Positions 1 to 8,466 of a stretch of 64,000 nt of DNA are shown here, in pieces. The stretch comes from an uncultured Alphaproteobacteria bacterium (GTDB lineage Bacteria; Pseudomonadota; Alphaproteobacteria; RF32; CAG-239), in assembly GCA_902464275.1 (NCBI GenBank), contig CABQIK010000008.1:1-64000 (forward strand), read 5' to 3'. Both the position numbers and the translations under genes were made by a program. Numbering within the stretch: position 1 is the first letter of the stretch; the number at the start of each line of letters is the position of its first letter. The notes below the pieces were generated by a model, which was not told the DNA's origin, searched no databases, and worked only from the letters and a program-made list of their open reading frames with translations.

Positions 1-759
1 TTTAACAAACGCCATCAGCTCCGGCACACCCAAAGCCTTCATCGCCGGTAAATCCGCGCTTAAATTAAGACCTGACAAATATTCAATCTCTTTTAACGCG
101 CCCTGGTTTATCATTTTATCAAAACGCAAATAGCAACGCTCGTCAAGTTCTTCAACCGGCGGACAAATTTTAATTACCGTAAATTTTGCTTCCGGCAGTT
201 TTTTTATCATCGGTATTTGGTGCCACTCGCTTAACGCCTTGCCGGTATGGAACCAAACTTCATACGCGCGCCGCAAACGCGTGGTGTCATTAACGCTTAG
301 CCGCGCCGCCATCTGCGCATCAACTGATTTTAACAAATTATGTAGGTGTAAATTACCATGCTTTTTTATAATTTCCGCCACTTGCTCGCGAATATCAGCC
401 GGAGTTTCCGGTATCGGGGTGGTGCCGTTAATCAAGTTGTCTAAATACAAGCCGGTTCCGCCGACCACCACCGGAGTTTTGCCTTCGCCCCAAAGCTGCT
501 TTATCACTTCCGCGGCGCGGTTAAGCCAATCAACCACATTACCCCGTACCTGCGGTCCATACATTTCAAACAAATAATGCGGCACAAGCTGCCGTTCCGC
601 TTCATCCGGGCAAGCTGAAATTATCGGCATATATTTATAAACCTGCATAGAGTCGGCGTTAACCACCGCGCCATGCAAAAAATTTGCCGCGTCAACCGCA
701 AGCGCCGATTTGCCGGAAGCGGTCGGCCCCGCGATTACAATTACTTTATTTTCCGACAC
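1..759 (-). CDS. miaA: tRNA dimethylallyltransferase MiaA (3' end cut by window edge)
   Basis: Transfers a dimethylallyl group to N6 of A37 in tRNAs that read codons starting with U. The 253 visible residues start near VSENKVIVIAGPTASGKS, which contains the P-loop GPTASGKS, followed by the DSMQVYKY region and GGTGLYLDNLI, all typical of MiaA. The reading frame is open to base 1, so the C-terminus lies outside the window. The start chosen is GTG at 757-759 with GGAG about 8 nt upstream; it overlaps the last codons of ddl by 19 bases, so the two genes are probably cotranscribed. An in-frame ATG ten codons further upstream is possible but has no better ribosome site. Confidence 0.93.
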   Translation of the reverse strand, partial: MSENKVIVIAGPTASGKSALAVDAANFLHGAVVNADSMQVYKYMPIISACPDEAERQLVPHYLFEMYGPQVRGNVVDWLNRAAEVIKQLWGEGKTPVVVGGTGLYLDNLINGTTPIPETPADIREQVAEIIKKHGNLHLHNLLKSVDAQMAARLSVNDTTRLRRAYEVWFHTGKALSEWHQIPMIKKLPEAKFTVIKICPPVEELDERCYLRFDKMINQGALKEIEYLSGLNLSADLPAMKALGVPELMAFVK

Positions 760-1655
760 GTTGCGTTCTCCACTAACTTTTTGCATAATTCCGGATACGA
801 AATTCCCGCGTATTTTGCCTGCTCCGGCACCAATGAAAGCGGCGTCATTCCGGGGTTGGTATTAATTTCCAAAAACACCACGCCGTCTTTATCATTATAC
901 CTGAAGTCAGAGCGCGAAACGGTATTGCACCCCAAAAGCTTATGGATTTTTTCCGCATATTCCATTGCGTTTTTTGCGACGCGCTCATCAATTTCAGCCG
1001 GCAGAATATGCATTGTCTCCCCATTGGTGTATTTGGCGTTATAATCATAAAACCCTTTAACCGGACGCAATTCTGTCACTCCGCAAGCTTTGCCGTCAAT
1101 CACCGCCACCGTAAGCTCTTTACCGGCAATATATTTTTCCGCAAGCAGCTCGCATGCCTCATCATCGTAACAAACTTTGCTTTCGTCTTTTTTGTTTTTA
1201 ACAATAAAAACACCCACGCTTGAACCGTCGCTTTGCGGTTTTATCACATACGGAAAATCCATACCCGCACCGCGTTTTTTAAACTCGCCATAAGTCAAAA
1301 CCCGATAATCGGCAGTTTTAATCCCGTTCAAACGGCAAATTTCTTTGGTGAGCAGCTTGTTCATACCTAAAAATGAGGCAGCCAAGCCTGAATGCGTATA
1401 CGGAATTTGCAACATATCCAAAAATCCCTGAATCTCGCCGTCTTCGCCCCAATTTCCGTGCAAAGCGTTAAACACCGCGTCAGGTTTTTGCTCTTGCAAA
1501 ACTTTCAAAAACTCCGGCACTGAAGTTAAATCATGTTCAATAACATCATACCCGCATTGACGCAAGGCTTCCGCCGCGCCCTTGCCGCTGACCAGACTAA
1601 CCTCGCGCTCGGCTGAAAACCCGCCGGATAAAACTAAAATTTTTTCAGGCATCAT
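741..1655 (-). CDS. ddl: D-alanine--D-alanine ligase
   Basis: ATP-grasp ligase that makes D-Ala-D-Ala for peptidoglycan precursors in the cytoplasm. It has 304 residues, the usual length for DdlB-type enzymes. Visible landmarks are the N-terminal SGGFSAEREVSL, the HGNWGEDG loop (family HGxxGEDG), the ATP-binding VIKPQSDGSSVGV, and the metal-binding FLEINTNPGMTPLSLVP near the end. It begins with two ATG codons. It is not next to a mur/fts cluster but sits upstream of miaA with overlapping ends. Confidence 0.96.
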   Translation of the reverse strand: MMPEKILVLSGGFSAEREVSLVSGKGAAEALRQCGYDVIEHDLTSVPEFLKVLQEQKPDAVFNALHGNWGEDGEIQGFLDMLQIPYTHSGLAASFLGMNKLLTKEICRLNGIKTADYRVLTYGEFKKRGAGMDFPYVIKPQSDGSSVGVFIVKNKKDESKVCYDDEACELLAEKYIAGKELTVAVIDGKACGVTELRPVKGFYDYNAKYTNGETMHILPAEIDERVAKNAMEYAEKIHKLLGCNTVSRSDFRYNDKDGVVFLEINTNPGMTPLSLVPEQAKYAGISYPELCKKLVENATCRKIK

Positions 1656-1720
1656 TTTTTCCTTTATTCTTGCAAATTTTTTGTTAGTATAGCCTCAAAC
1701 TTTTAAGAAAGCATAAAACA

Positions 1721-2500
1721 ATGAAAAATATCGCCGTTTTTTTACTTTTTATCTGCCTGTTGCCCTCTGCCGCCTTCAGCGCCGGAGTTGAGCACCGCTT
1801 AAACGTGCGTATCGGCTTTTTTGACGCCGCGCGGGTTAACATGAATTATGACCTTGCCGGCAACAAATACAATTTTTCTTCCGCGGTTTCCACCGCCGGC
1901 ACTTTTGGCGATTTATATGAGTTTAACGCCTCATATTCTTCTTCCGGCCTCTTCAAAAAGGATAAAGTTATCACCAAAGATTATAACTACGTTACCAAAA
2001 ACAAATCGCATACCCGCACCAAACAACTGGTGTTTGATAAAAACGGCGTTATCAGCCACCGCCTGAGCACCAAAGACGGCGACCCCAAGCGCGTTAACAT
2101 AACTCCGCCCGCCGCTCCCTTTGATGCGTACGATATGCAAACCGTATTTGCCGTTTTAACCCGCCAGATTATTAACAACAAATTCTGCGCCATGGAAAAA
2201 ACTATCTTTGACGGCAAAAAAACTTATAAAATCGTTATTCGCGATGAAGGCAAAGAATTATTAAATGACTCTGAAATCACCTATAACGGCGATTCGCTTA
2301 AATGCTCCATGCACGTTACCGCGCTTGACGATGATGGCGACAATGATTTATTATGGAGCACAACTTCCGACCGACCGGTTTATTTTTGGATTTTACAAGA
2401 CAAAGCTTCCGGCCTGCCGTATTTAGCTAAAATTGAAATAAAAACAACCCCGTTGGGCAAACTTAAAGCGTACACCACCGCTATTGTTGCAAAGGATTAA
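1721..2500 (+). CDS. DUF3108-type exported protein
   Basis: A 259-residue protein with a signal peptide (residues 1 to about 20, hydrophobic core then SAAFSAG). The body reads as alternating beta strands: an N-terminal VEHRLNVRIGFFDAARVNM stretch, a central GTFGDLYEF segment, and a late PVYFWILQDKASGLPYLAKIEI segment. This matches the DUF3108 family of periplasmic proteins, whose function is not established. It is divergent from ddl. It ends four bases before the start of the U32 gene, so the two are probably one operon. Confidence 0.75.
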   Translation: MKNIAVFLLFICLLPSAAFSAGVEHRLNVRIGFFDAARVNMNYDLAGNKYNFSSAVSTAGTFGDLYEFNASYSSSGLFKKDKVITKDYNYVTKNKSHTRTKQLVFDKNGVISHRLSTKDGDPKRVNITPPAAPFDAYDMQTVFAVLTRQIINNKFCAMEKTIFDGKKTYKIVIRDEGKELLNDSEITYNGDSLKCSMHVTALDDDGDNDLLWSTTSDRPVYFWILQDKASGLPYLAKIEIKTTPLGKLKAYTTAIVAKD

Positions 2501-2504
2501 CATC

Positions 2505-3905
2505 ATGAAAAAATCAGAACTTTTACTTCCTGCCGGTTCATTAGTCAAATTAAAAACCGCCATCATGTACGGTGCCGATGCGGTTTACGCCGGCACTCCC
2601 GATATGAGCCTGCGCACCCAGTCAAAATTTTCGCTCTCTGACATTGAAGAAGGCATCAGTTTTGCCCACGACAACGGTAAAAAAATTTATTTAACCCTCA
2701 ATTTGTATATTCATAATGAAGAGGCCGCCAAACTTCCGCAATTTACTGAAACTTTGCGCGCGCTTAAACCGGACGGCGTTTTAATTGCCGATCCAGGAGT
2801 GTTTTATTATCTTAAAGAACATGCGCCCGAATTGAACCGTTTTGTTTCAACCCAAGCCAATATATGCTCTTCGCAAACCGTTAAATTTTGGCAGTCCATG
2901 GGCGCCAAACTCTGCGTGTTAGGTCGTGAGGTCACCTTTGCCGAAATGAAGCAAATTCGTAATGACTGCCCCGATATTTTGCTTGAAACCTTTGTGCACG
3001 GCGCTATGTGCATGTCATATTCCGGCCGTTGCTTAATTTCAAACTTTTTAGCCGACCGCAGCGCCAACAAAGGCAAATGCGCTCACTGCTGCCGTTGGCA
3101 CTACAAACTGCACCTGCGCGCCAAAGACGGCACCATTAAAGAAGTTGAAATTAATCAAGACAACAAAAACGCCTTTGATTTTTTAATTGAAGAAGACTTC
3201 CGCCCCGGCGAATATTATGAAGTGGTTGAAGACGAGCACGGCGGTTATTTGTTAAACTCTAAAGACATGTGTTTAATGCCGCGCTTAAACGAGATTTTGG
3301 GCATCGGTATGGATTCGCTTAAAGTTGAAGGCCGCAATAAAACCGAATATTATGCCGGCACGGTTGCCCGCGCTTATCGTCAGGCCATTGATGACTACTA
3401 CAAAAACCCCGCAGAATGGGATTACACCAAATATATGCCGGATTTATACACTCTGCAAAACCGCGGCTATTGCCTTGGTTTCCATGACGGCAAACTCACC
3501 AATGTCAGCCAAAATTATGAATACACCCGCACCATGGGCGAATGGCTGTTTGCCGGTTCTATTACCGAGTGGCAAGGTGATGACGCCATATTTGAAGTTC
3601 GCAACTACATCAACGGCGGCGAATATATTGACTTTTTAATTCCGAACGGTCTTAACAATCTGCGCCTGACCTTAAATCAGTTTGAAGACGCGGAAACCGG
3701 CGAAATTACTCCCCGCGTATCTGCCGGACAAGGCAAAAAAATCCGCATTAAACCGGAACAGTGGGGCAAACCGATAGCCGAAGTTAAGCGCCTGTTGCCG
3801 CAATATGTAATTGCCCGCAAACCGGTGGAGCTCCAAGGCGAAAATAAAGAGCTGTACGAGCGCAAACTTAATGAGTTTAATACCCTGTGCGAAGGCAACC
3901 TTTAG
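2505..3905 (+). CDS. trhP: U32-family protein, probable tRNA hydroxylation protein TrhP
   Basis: TrhP (YegQ) takes part in prephenate-dependent hydroxylation of U34 in some tRNAs. The 466-residue protein opens with ELLLPAGSLVKLKTAI. The family signature around residues 165-205 contains ETFVHGAMCMSYSGRC, then GKCAHCCRW, giving the cluster of conserved cysteines typical of the TrhP branch. The C-terminal domain is present, so it is full length. The start is ATG 2505, because AAAGGA lies about 8 nt upstream; an upstream in-frame start at 2484 would overlap the preceding gene. Confidence 0.85.
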   Translation: MKKSELLLPAGSLVKLKTAIMYGADAVYAGTPDMSLRTQSKFSLSDIEEGISFAHDNGKKIYLTLNLYIHNEEAAKLPQFTETLRALKPDGVLIADPGVFYYLKEHAPELNRFVSTQANICSSQTVKFWQSMGAKLCVLGREVTFAEMKQIRNDCPDILLETFVHGAMCMSYSGRCLISNFLADRSANKGKCAHCCRWHYKLHLRAKDGTIKEVEINQDNKNAFDFLIEEDFRPGEYYEVVEDEHGGYLLNSKDMCLMPRLNEILGIGMDSLKVEGRNKTEYYAGTVARAYRQAIDDYYKNPAEWDYTKYMPDLYTLQNRGYCLGFHDGKLTNVSQNYEYTRTMGEWLFAGSITEWQGDDAIFEVRNYINGGEYIDFLIPNGLNNLRLTLNQFEDAETGEITPRVSAGQGKKIRIKPEQWGKPIAEVKRLLPQYVIARKPVELQGENKELYERKLNEFNTLCEGNL

Positions 3906-3941
3906 ATAACGGCGCATTAGCAAACACTGCAAAAACAGTCA

Positions 3942-4487
3942 TTATTTTTGTACTTTAATCGTAAAGTCAAGCGTAGGCGCGTTGCGGTAACCTGCTTTCA
4001 TGCCGCTTATACGCATACGCAAGCCGTCAACCTCATTGCACACAAACGGCGATAAAAAGGTTAAACTACCGACATTAACCACTGTGCCTTCCTTAAAAGT
4101 AAGGTTATTTTTAATCAGCGATGAACCGTAAACTTTGCGCTCCGCCGAACCGCCCGCACGCGAAAAATAGATTTTTGTTTGTTCAAATGCTTTTTGCCAA
4201 TTTTTTTCACCGGCTTGCGCCACTTTATAAATATTCAGACTAATTTTTATATCTTTTATTTTATTGCCCGAAACACATAACGGAGCGCTCGGCATCATAT
4301 TGCCGATATCTAAAACCGCCTCAAGCTGATTATCCTGATTATATGCTTTAATTGATGAGCCGCTCATTTGCACTTCCCAATCGCGATTTTCCGATTGCGC
4401 CGTAAAATTGCCATCGGTCTGATTTGACAATCCGGTAAAACCGCACAAACCCCACAAGGCCACCAACAAAAAAGATACTTTTTTCAT
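3942..4487 (-). CDS. hypothetical exported protein
   Basis: 181 residues, not recognised. Residues 1 to about 20 form a signal peptide (MKKVSFLLVALWGLCGFTGL). The mature part is polar and beta-rich, with two cysteines (PLCVSG and FVCNEV) that could pair in the periplasm. It stands alone, convergent with trhP, with TTTTCCTCATA-type spacing upstream. A fimbrial-like or other secreted role is possible but not shown. Confidence 0.6.
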   Translation of the reverse strand: MKKVSFLLVALWGLCGFTGLSNQTDGNFTAQSENRDWEVQMSGSSIKAYNQDNQLEAVLDIGNMMPSAPLCVSGNKIKDIKISLNIYKVAQAGEKNWQKAFEQTKIYFSRAGGSAERKVYGSSLIKNNLTFKEGTVVNVGSLTFLSPFVCNEVDGLRMRISGMKAGYRNAPTLDFTIKVQK

Positions 4488-4548
4488 TTTATTTTCCTCA
4501 TATTTTGCTATTACGTTTAATGTAATCGTAAAAATCTAACTCTGCAAC

Positions 4549-4583
4549 AAAAAAAACGAACCGGAATTTCCGATTCGTTTTTT
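4549..4583 (-). terminator. intrinsic terminator of the 4599-5276 gene
   Basis: An inverted repeat (AACGAACCGGAA / TTCCGATTCGTT) is flanked by an A-run on the left and a T-run on the right. It lies just downstream of the stop of the minus-strand gene ending at 4599. Almost the same hairpin ends rplQ at 5353-5388. Confidence 0.75.
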
Positions 4584-4598
4584 AAACAATTCAGCAGT

Positions 4599-5276
4599 TT
4601 AATATTTAACTACCATATAAACTGATTCTTTCTGATAGCAATATGAAATCCGCTCCGGATTGTGAATCGTATAAGACTCGTACCTATTATCCTTATTGTC
4701 AATCAGCCATGCAAAACAATGGCTCAGGCAAGGGACATCGGCTGCCTTCAGCATATAATCAAGCTGAGACAAAGCCCTATTGACGATTAGCGATTCTTCC
4801 TTGGTTAAAAGTTGCAAACCAAGTTCTTCCGCCTTTTCTTTAACCGCTTCAGATGGCGCGTAAGCGGCACTGGCCCCGGCCAATACCAAATCGGCAGTAA
4901 GGGCAATTCCGCGAAACTTGCGAGACCTTTCCAGCACAAACATCGGTGTGCCGATAAAATGCTCCTTAACCTTGGCTTTAATCTGCGCCGGCGTTGCGTT
5001 GTTCGGCACCTGCACAAATTCGCCCAAATTGTCAAATACAAAATGCTTGCCTAAAATCGGCCATTCCGGAGTAAGCAAGCGGTCTTGCATCATTCTATAC
5101 ATCTGCGCATCGTTTGATTTGTTATCATCGGCAGGCTTAACAAGTTTTGACCAAAAGCCATAAACATCGTGCCATGAAGCATAACGTACTGCCATTTTCA
5201 TTAAGGCGGTTATTTTATGTTCAGACTTGTCCGTTTTTTCCATACGGAGAAGCCAATTATGAATTTGTTTGTACAT
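4599..5276 (-). CDS. hypothetical protein
   Basis: 225 residues, not recognised. It has no signal peptide or membrane segment. The N-terminal half is helical and charged (MYKQIHNWLLRMEKTDKSEH). A central part has GTPMFVLERSRKFRGIALTA, and the C-terminus ends in a tyrosine-rich stretch (ESYTIHNPERISYCYQ). It has its own terminator and lies downstream of rplQ in the same direction, with rplQ's terminator between them, so it is probably transcribed separately. Confidence 0.55.
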   Translation of the reverse strand: MYKQIHNWLLRMEKTDKSEHKITALMKMAVRYASWHDVYGFWSKLVKPADDNKSNDAQMYRMMQDRLLTPEWPILGKHFVFDNLGEFVQVPNNATPAQIKAKVKEHFIGTPMFVLERSRKFRGIALTADLVLAGASAAYAPSEAVKEKAEELGLQLLTKEESLIVNRALSQLDYMLKAADVPCLSHCFAWLIDNKDNRYESYTIHNPERISYCYQKESVYMVVKY

Positions 5277-5352
5277 AACTATAAAAATTAATTATACGGT
5301 TTATGACTAAAAGCATAACCCGTTTTGCCAAAAATGCAACATAAAAAAACAC

Positions 5353-5388
5353 AAAAAAACGAACCGGAAAATTCCGACTCGTTTTTTT
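5353..5388 (-). terminator. rplQ intrinsic terminator
   Basis: Hairpin ACGAACCGGAA / TTCCGACTCGT with poly-A on the left and poly-T on the right, 25 bases beyond the rplQ stop. On the minus strand the stem is followed by a U-run. Confidence 0.8.
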
Positions 5389-5412
5389 GCAAGACCAAAC
5401 TTTCTGCCGATA

Positions 5413-5919
5413 TTATTCAGCGTCAGCTTTTTTAGATTTTTTAGCTTTCTTTTCAGCCTTAGGAGCCTCTTCAGCCGGAGCGGAAGCAGCAGCTTCAGCG
5501 GCAGCGGCGGCAGCTTTTTCAGCGGCAACGCGAGCCAAATCAGCGGCGCCTTTGGCATTAACATCACGGTCTACCAATTCAATGATAGCCATCGGTGCGC
5601 AGTCACCATAACGGAAACCGGCTTTAACAACGCGGGTATAACCGCCGTTGCGATCTTTGTAACGCTCGGCCAAAGTAGAGAAAAGCTTAGAAACAACTTC
5701 ATTATCGCGCAAGAAAGCCAAAGCCAATCTGCGGCTGGTCAAATCGCCTTTTTTAGCGTATGAAATCATATTATCGGCAAAAGTTCTCAATTCTTTGGCG
5801 CGCGGCAGAGTAACGTTAATCTGCTCGTGGGTCAATAAAGCGTTAGTCAGATTAGAAAACAAAGCTCTGCGCTGACTTTTCGGCATATTAAATCTTTTAT
5901 GTTTATCACCATGTCTCAT
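5413..5919 (-). CDS. rplQ: 50S ribosomal protein L17
   Basis: A large-subunit ribosomal protein. The 168 residues start MRHGDKHKRFNMPKSQRRAL, the standard L17 start; the upstream in-frame start at 5958 is rejected because AAAGGA lies 7 nt before ATG 5919. The globular part ends near YGDCAPMAIIELVDR. It is followed by an Ala/Glu/Lys tail of about 45 residues, as seen in many alphaproteobacterial L17 proteins. L17 normally follows rpoA directly; here rpoA ends about 5 kb away at 10930 with accessory genes between, so rplQ must have its own promoter. Confidence 0.97.
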   Translation of the reverse strand: MRHGDKHKRFNMPKSQRRALFSNLTNALLTHEQINVTLPRAKELRTFADNMISYAKKGDLTSRRLALAFLRDNEVVSKLFSTLAERYKDRNGGYTRVVKAGFRYGDCAPMAIIELVDRDVNAKGAADLARVAAEKAAAAAAEAAASAPAEEAPKAEKKAKKSKKADAE

Positions 5920-6115
5920 GTTAAATTCCTTTCTTTTCTCAAATGCTTTGATGGGCAAAGCGGATAAAACTTGTTGTCTTTACCACGGAAACCGCAAGCG
6001 GTTCATGCATAAAGAACTATTCAGAAACAAGCTTGTAACACAATAAATTTTGCTTTGCAAGCAGAATCTTCAGCCGATATTAACTTTTTAGGTTTAATTT
6101 AAGTATTATTTTCAG

Positions 6116-6144
6116 TTGCTCAAGGCAAAAAAATAGTTTATACT
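6116..6144 (+). promoter_or_regulatory. sigma-70-like promoter for the Cys-repeat gene
   Basis: TTGCTC at 6116-6121 and TATACT at 6139-6144, separated by exactly 17 bases. A start of transcription near 6151 would give a short leader with GAGGAG 8 nt before the ATG at 6178. Confidence 0.5.
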
Positions 6145-6177
6145 ATTATATATGTAAAAATTCTGAGGAGATTCGCA

Positions 6178-7332
6178 ATGCCGTTTTATGCTCTTTTAGT
6201 TTTGCTTGGCGTAATATTCAACGCCGCAAACGCCAACGCTGCCCTTTGTGTTGAAGACAACACCACAAAGTGCAAGCAATTAGGATACACCGAAAGCTCC
6301 TGCAAATACGGAGGCGTTGCCTGCCTGTATGACAAGTCATTATGGTATTGCGCCACCTGGTCTTGTTCAGACGGGCGTTATTCTTCCTCATCTTTAACCA
6401 ATCATGACTGCCTTGAGGTCAGCTACAAAGGCCTCACCTGCTACGATTGCCAACCAAAATTTGTTTGCGCCGACGGCACCTATGAAACGGAAGAGCTTTG
6501 CGTTGCCAACACCAACAAAACTTGCGTAATTAATTCTGAGGGCTGCTATGCGCCTAAAACCAGTAACTGCCCGTCAGGTCAGTATGAAAGCTCTGAAGAA
6601 TGTATTGCTGAAAACAAATCAGCCAAAAAATGTGAACAAGACAATGCTACAAAGTGCTACAAACCTGTATTTTCAAAACTCTGCCCAATCGGCGAGTATG
6701 AAACCATGGACGAGTGCAAAAAGCAACTTGGCGTACGAATTTGTAAATATAATGATAAAACAGGGTGTTACTTTAGTGATTTAACACCGGCTGATACTTG
6801 CACAGATTACAATTTAACCGCTTGCCCATCGCAAGCCGATTGTAGTCAATGCACTTATAATGGTGTCACCAAGCATAAATTCAAAAATTGCAAGAGTGGA
6901 TTCTACAACACCGGCACCGAATTAAATCCGACTTGCACCAGTTGCTCATCGGCTAATGTAAATATACAACAACTTAGAACTATGGCGAACATGTCATTCT
7001 TAAATTGCTGTGAAAATGGTAGCGGGTATTGCCGCAGGGATCTACAATGCAAGTCAAATATGTATGGAGCATGGGATGATGGATGTATAGACGCATTCCA
7101 AGAAGAGATTGATGATGATACTCTGGATACGGCTTATAAAAGAGCCCAAGCTGCCTGCAAAAAAACTTTGCAATCCATTGTTGATCAAATTGATGACTTT
7201 AATGAAAAATGCCCTGATTATAAGGTCAACAATACGGTAAAACCCGATACTTTGTGCGGAGATGTTGCTGTTAATGGTCGGAGAGGACTTGCCCAAGATA
7301 CGGGCGATGATTACCCTGTCGGATGTTTTTAA
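6178..7332 (+). CDS. secreted cysteine-rich repeat protein
   Basis: 384 residues with a signal peptide (about 1-21, ending NANA-A) and 37 cysteines by my count. Three tandem units of about 33 residues begin near CADGTYETEELC, CPSGQYESSEEC and CPIGEYETMDEC. The pattern is C-x2-G-x-Y-E-[ST]-x2-[ED]-x-C-x7-9-C-x6-C-Y; a degenerate unit precedes them. After a further Cys-rich stretch, residues about 305-350 form a short acidic helix. The even spacing implies disulfide-bonded modules outside the cytoplasm. A strong RBS (GAGGAG) precedes the ATG. It lies in the island between rplQ and rpoA. I do not recognise a named family; surface adhesion or protection is a guess. Confidence 0.7.
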   Translation: MPFYALLVLLGVIFNAANANAALCVEDNTTKCKQLGYTESSCKYGGVACLYDKSLWYCATWSCSDGRYSSSSLTNHDCLEVSYKGLTCYDCQPKFVCADGTYETEELCVANTNKTCVINSEGCYAPKTSNCPSGQYESSEECIAENKSAKKCEQDNATKCYKPVFSKLCPIGEYETMDECKKQLGVRICKYNDKTGCYFSDLTPADTCTDYNLTACPSQADCSQCTYNGVTKHKFKNCKSGFYNTGTELNPTCTSCSSANVNIQQLRTMANMSFLNCCENGSGYCRRDLQCKSNMYGAWDDGCIDAFQEEIDDDTLDTAYKRAQAACKKTLQSIVDQIDDFNEKCPDYKVNNTVKPDTLCGDVAVNGRRGLAQDTGDDYPVGCF

Positions 7333-7354
7333 CACCCGTTAGCCGTATACATAC

Positions 7355-7387
7355 AAAAAATCCGCTTAAATAAGCGGATTTTTTTTG
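7355..7387. terminator. bidirectional intrinsic terminator
   Basis: Perfect stem AATCCGCTTA / TAAGCGGATT with an A-run before and a T-run after. It serves the plus-strand gene ending at 7332 and the minus-strand HAD gene ending at 7402. Confidence 0.85.
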
Positions 7388-7401
7388 CGTCAGGAGATTA
7401 C

Positions 7402-8298
7402 TTAAAAGAGAGGCTCCTCATCGCTCACCCTCTCGCAGATGTAGTCAGGCACAATTCCTTCGTCCTGATACGCCAGCCCGACGACATTTGCCATCGTAAC
7501 CTCGCGTCCTCGCTCTTTCAAGGTGTACTCGGTCATACCGCCCTCAATCACGAGGCAAGATTTTATTCCGGCACGCTGAGCACCCAGAATATCAGTCCGC
7601 AATGTATCGCCGACCATCAGCGCCTTCTCTTTTGGAACGTCTAAGCCGCGCAGCGCGACATTGTACATTCCTGAACCTGGTTTGCCGAAAATCACGGTAT
7701 TGCCGCCAAGTTGGTTATACACTTTGCAGATAAGCCCGGCGCGAACGACGAAACGACCGCCCTCGTTGGCGCGATAGTCCGGGTTAGCGCATACCATCGG
7801 CAACCCTGATTTCAGACATTTCGCAATTTTCGGGATAAAGTCCTCTAAGACTATTCTGTCTTCACCATTAATCTGCGGAACTCCGCAGTAAATGAAGTCA
7901 GCATCGTCCAGATTGTCCACCACTGAATACTCAGTGCCTTTGAACATATCCGGGAGTTTGTCTTCCGGACGGCCAAAGTTGGCGGTACCGAAGACATACA
8001 TCTTTTTACCATGAACCGGAAGTTTGCCGCGGCGGACAACCTCAGAGGCATATTCACCTGACGTTAAAATCTTGTCATAGTGAACGCCTTTGAGCAGACC
8101 TTTTGTGGCATACTTGTTCTCAGACGCGGCGGACGAAGCGGACGAATTGGAAAGTATGATGATAGTCTTGCCCATCTCTTTCAACCTTTCCATTTGCCTC
8201 AGAACTGACTTGCTGATTCCCTGCCCGAACGTGATAACTCCATAGTTATCAAACAGAAGAACGTCAAAGTTCTCTGCAGATTCAAAAAAACTAGTCAT
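7402..8298 (-). CDS. HAD-superfamily class IIA hydrolase (alphaproteobacterial NagD-like type)
   Basis: A predicted cytoplasmic phosphatase of the NagD-like class, about 298 residues. Motif I is LLFDNYGVI: the nucleophile Asp is present, but the acid normally two residues later is Tyr. A DVWGV-like version of this motif is, as I recall, characteristic of the TIGR01459 subgroup, so this need not mean loss of activity. Other motifs are IILSNSS (motif II Ser), IFGKPGSGMY (motif III Lys) and MVGDTLRTDILGA (motif IV). ATG 8298 is used; an in-frame GTG at 8316 is also possible, and neither has a clear ribosome site. Substrate unknown. Confidence 0.78.
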   Translation of the reverse strand: MTSFFESAENFDVLLFDNYGVITFGQGISKSVLRQMERLKEMGKTIIILSNSSASSAASENKYATKGLLKGVHYDKILTSGEYASEVVRRGKLPVHGKKMYVFGTANFGRPEDKLPDMFKGTEYSVVDNLDDADFIYCGVPQINGEDRIVLEDFIPKIAKCLKSGLPMVCANPDYRANEGGRFVVRAGLICKVYNQLGGNTVIFGKPGSGMYNVALRGLDVPKEKALMVGDTLRTDILGAQRAGIKSCLVIEGGMTEYTLKERGREVTMANVVGLAYQDEGIVPDYICERVSDEEPLF

Positions 8299-8374
8299 AA
8301 TACATAAATTTAGCACTTATGATAATATCATATCCAAAATTTTTGTCAAGTTCTTTGCCGAAATTTTATTGTTA

Positions 8375-8466
8375 CAACTTATACACAGCGCGGACTCGTA
8401 AATATTGCAAAAAAAAACGCGAGCTAAAATCTTCTTAAATTTAATAATTTGAGGAGATTTTTTATT
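8375..8466 (+). promoter_or_regulatory. pilin leader cassette, copy 1
   Basis: First of six near-identical leaders. It contains a TTATACACA box (8379-8387), a GACTCG...CGAGC pair around nine A residues, and a hairpin with arms AAAATCTTCTT (8426-8436) and GAGGAGATTTT (8451-8461). The ribosome-binding GAGGAG lies inside the 3' arm, so folding would hide it. The pilin ATG follows at 8467. Confidence 0.75.

Noticed and set aside
7402..8298. HAD hydrolase as inactive because motif I is DNYG
   Set aside because: Replacement of the second Asp by an aromatic residue seems to be characteristic of this alphaproteobacterial subgroup, so it is not evidence of decay by itself.
8404..8430. TTGCAA ... TAAAAT inside the pilin leader as a sigma-70 promoter
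   Set aside because: The spacer is only 14-15 bases and consists of the A-run and CGCGAGC; TAAAAT is part of the hairpin arm. The promoter may lie upstream, but I cannot place it.
8449..8466. Upstream TTG start giving MRRFFI before the pilin MKSEN
   Set aside because: That TTG lies within the leader's Shine-Dalgarno and hairpin arm; the ATG at 8467 has correct spacing. The same holds for copy 2.
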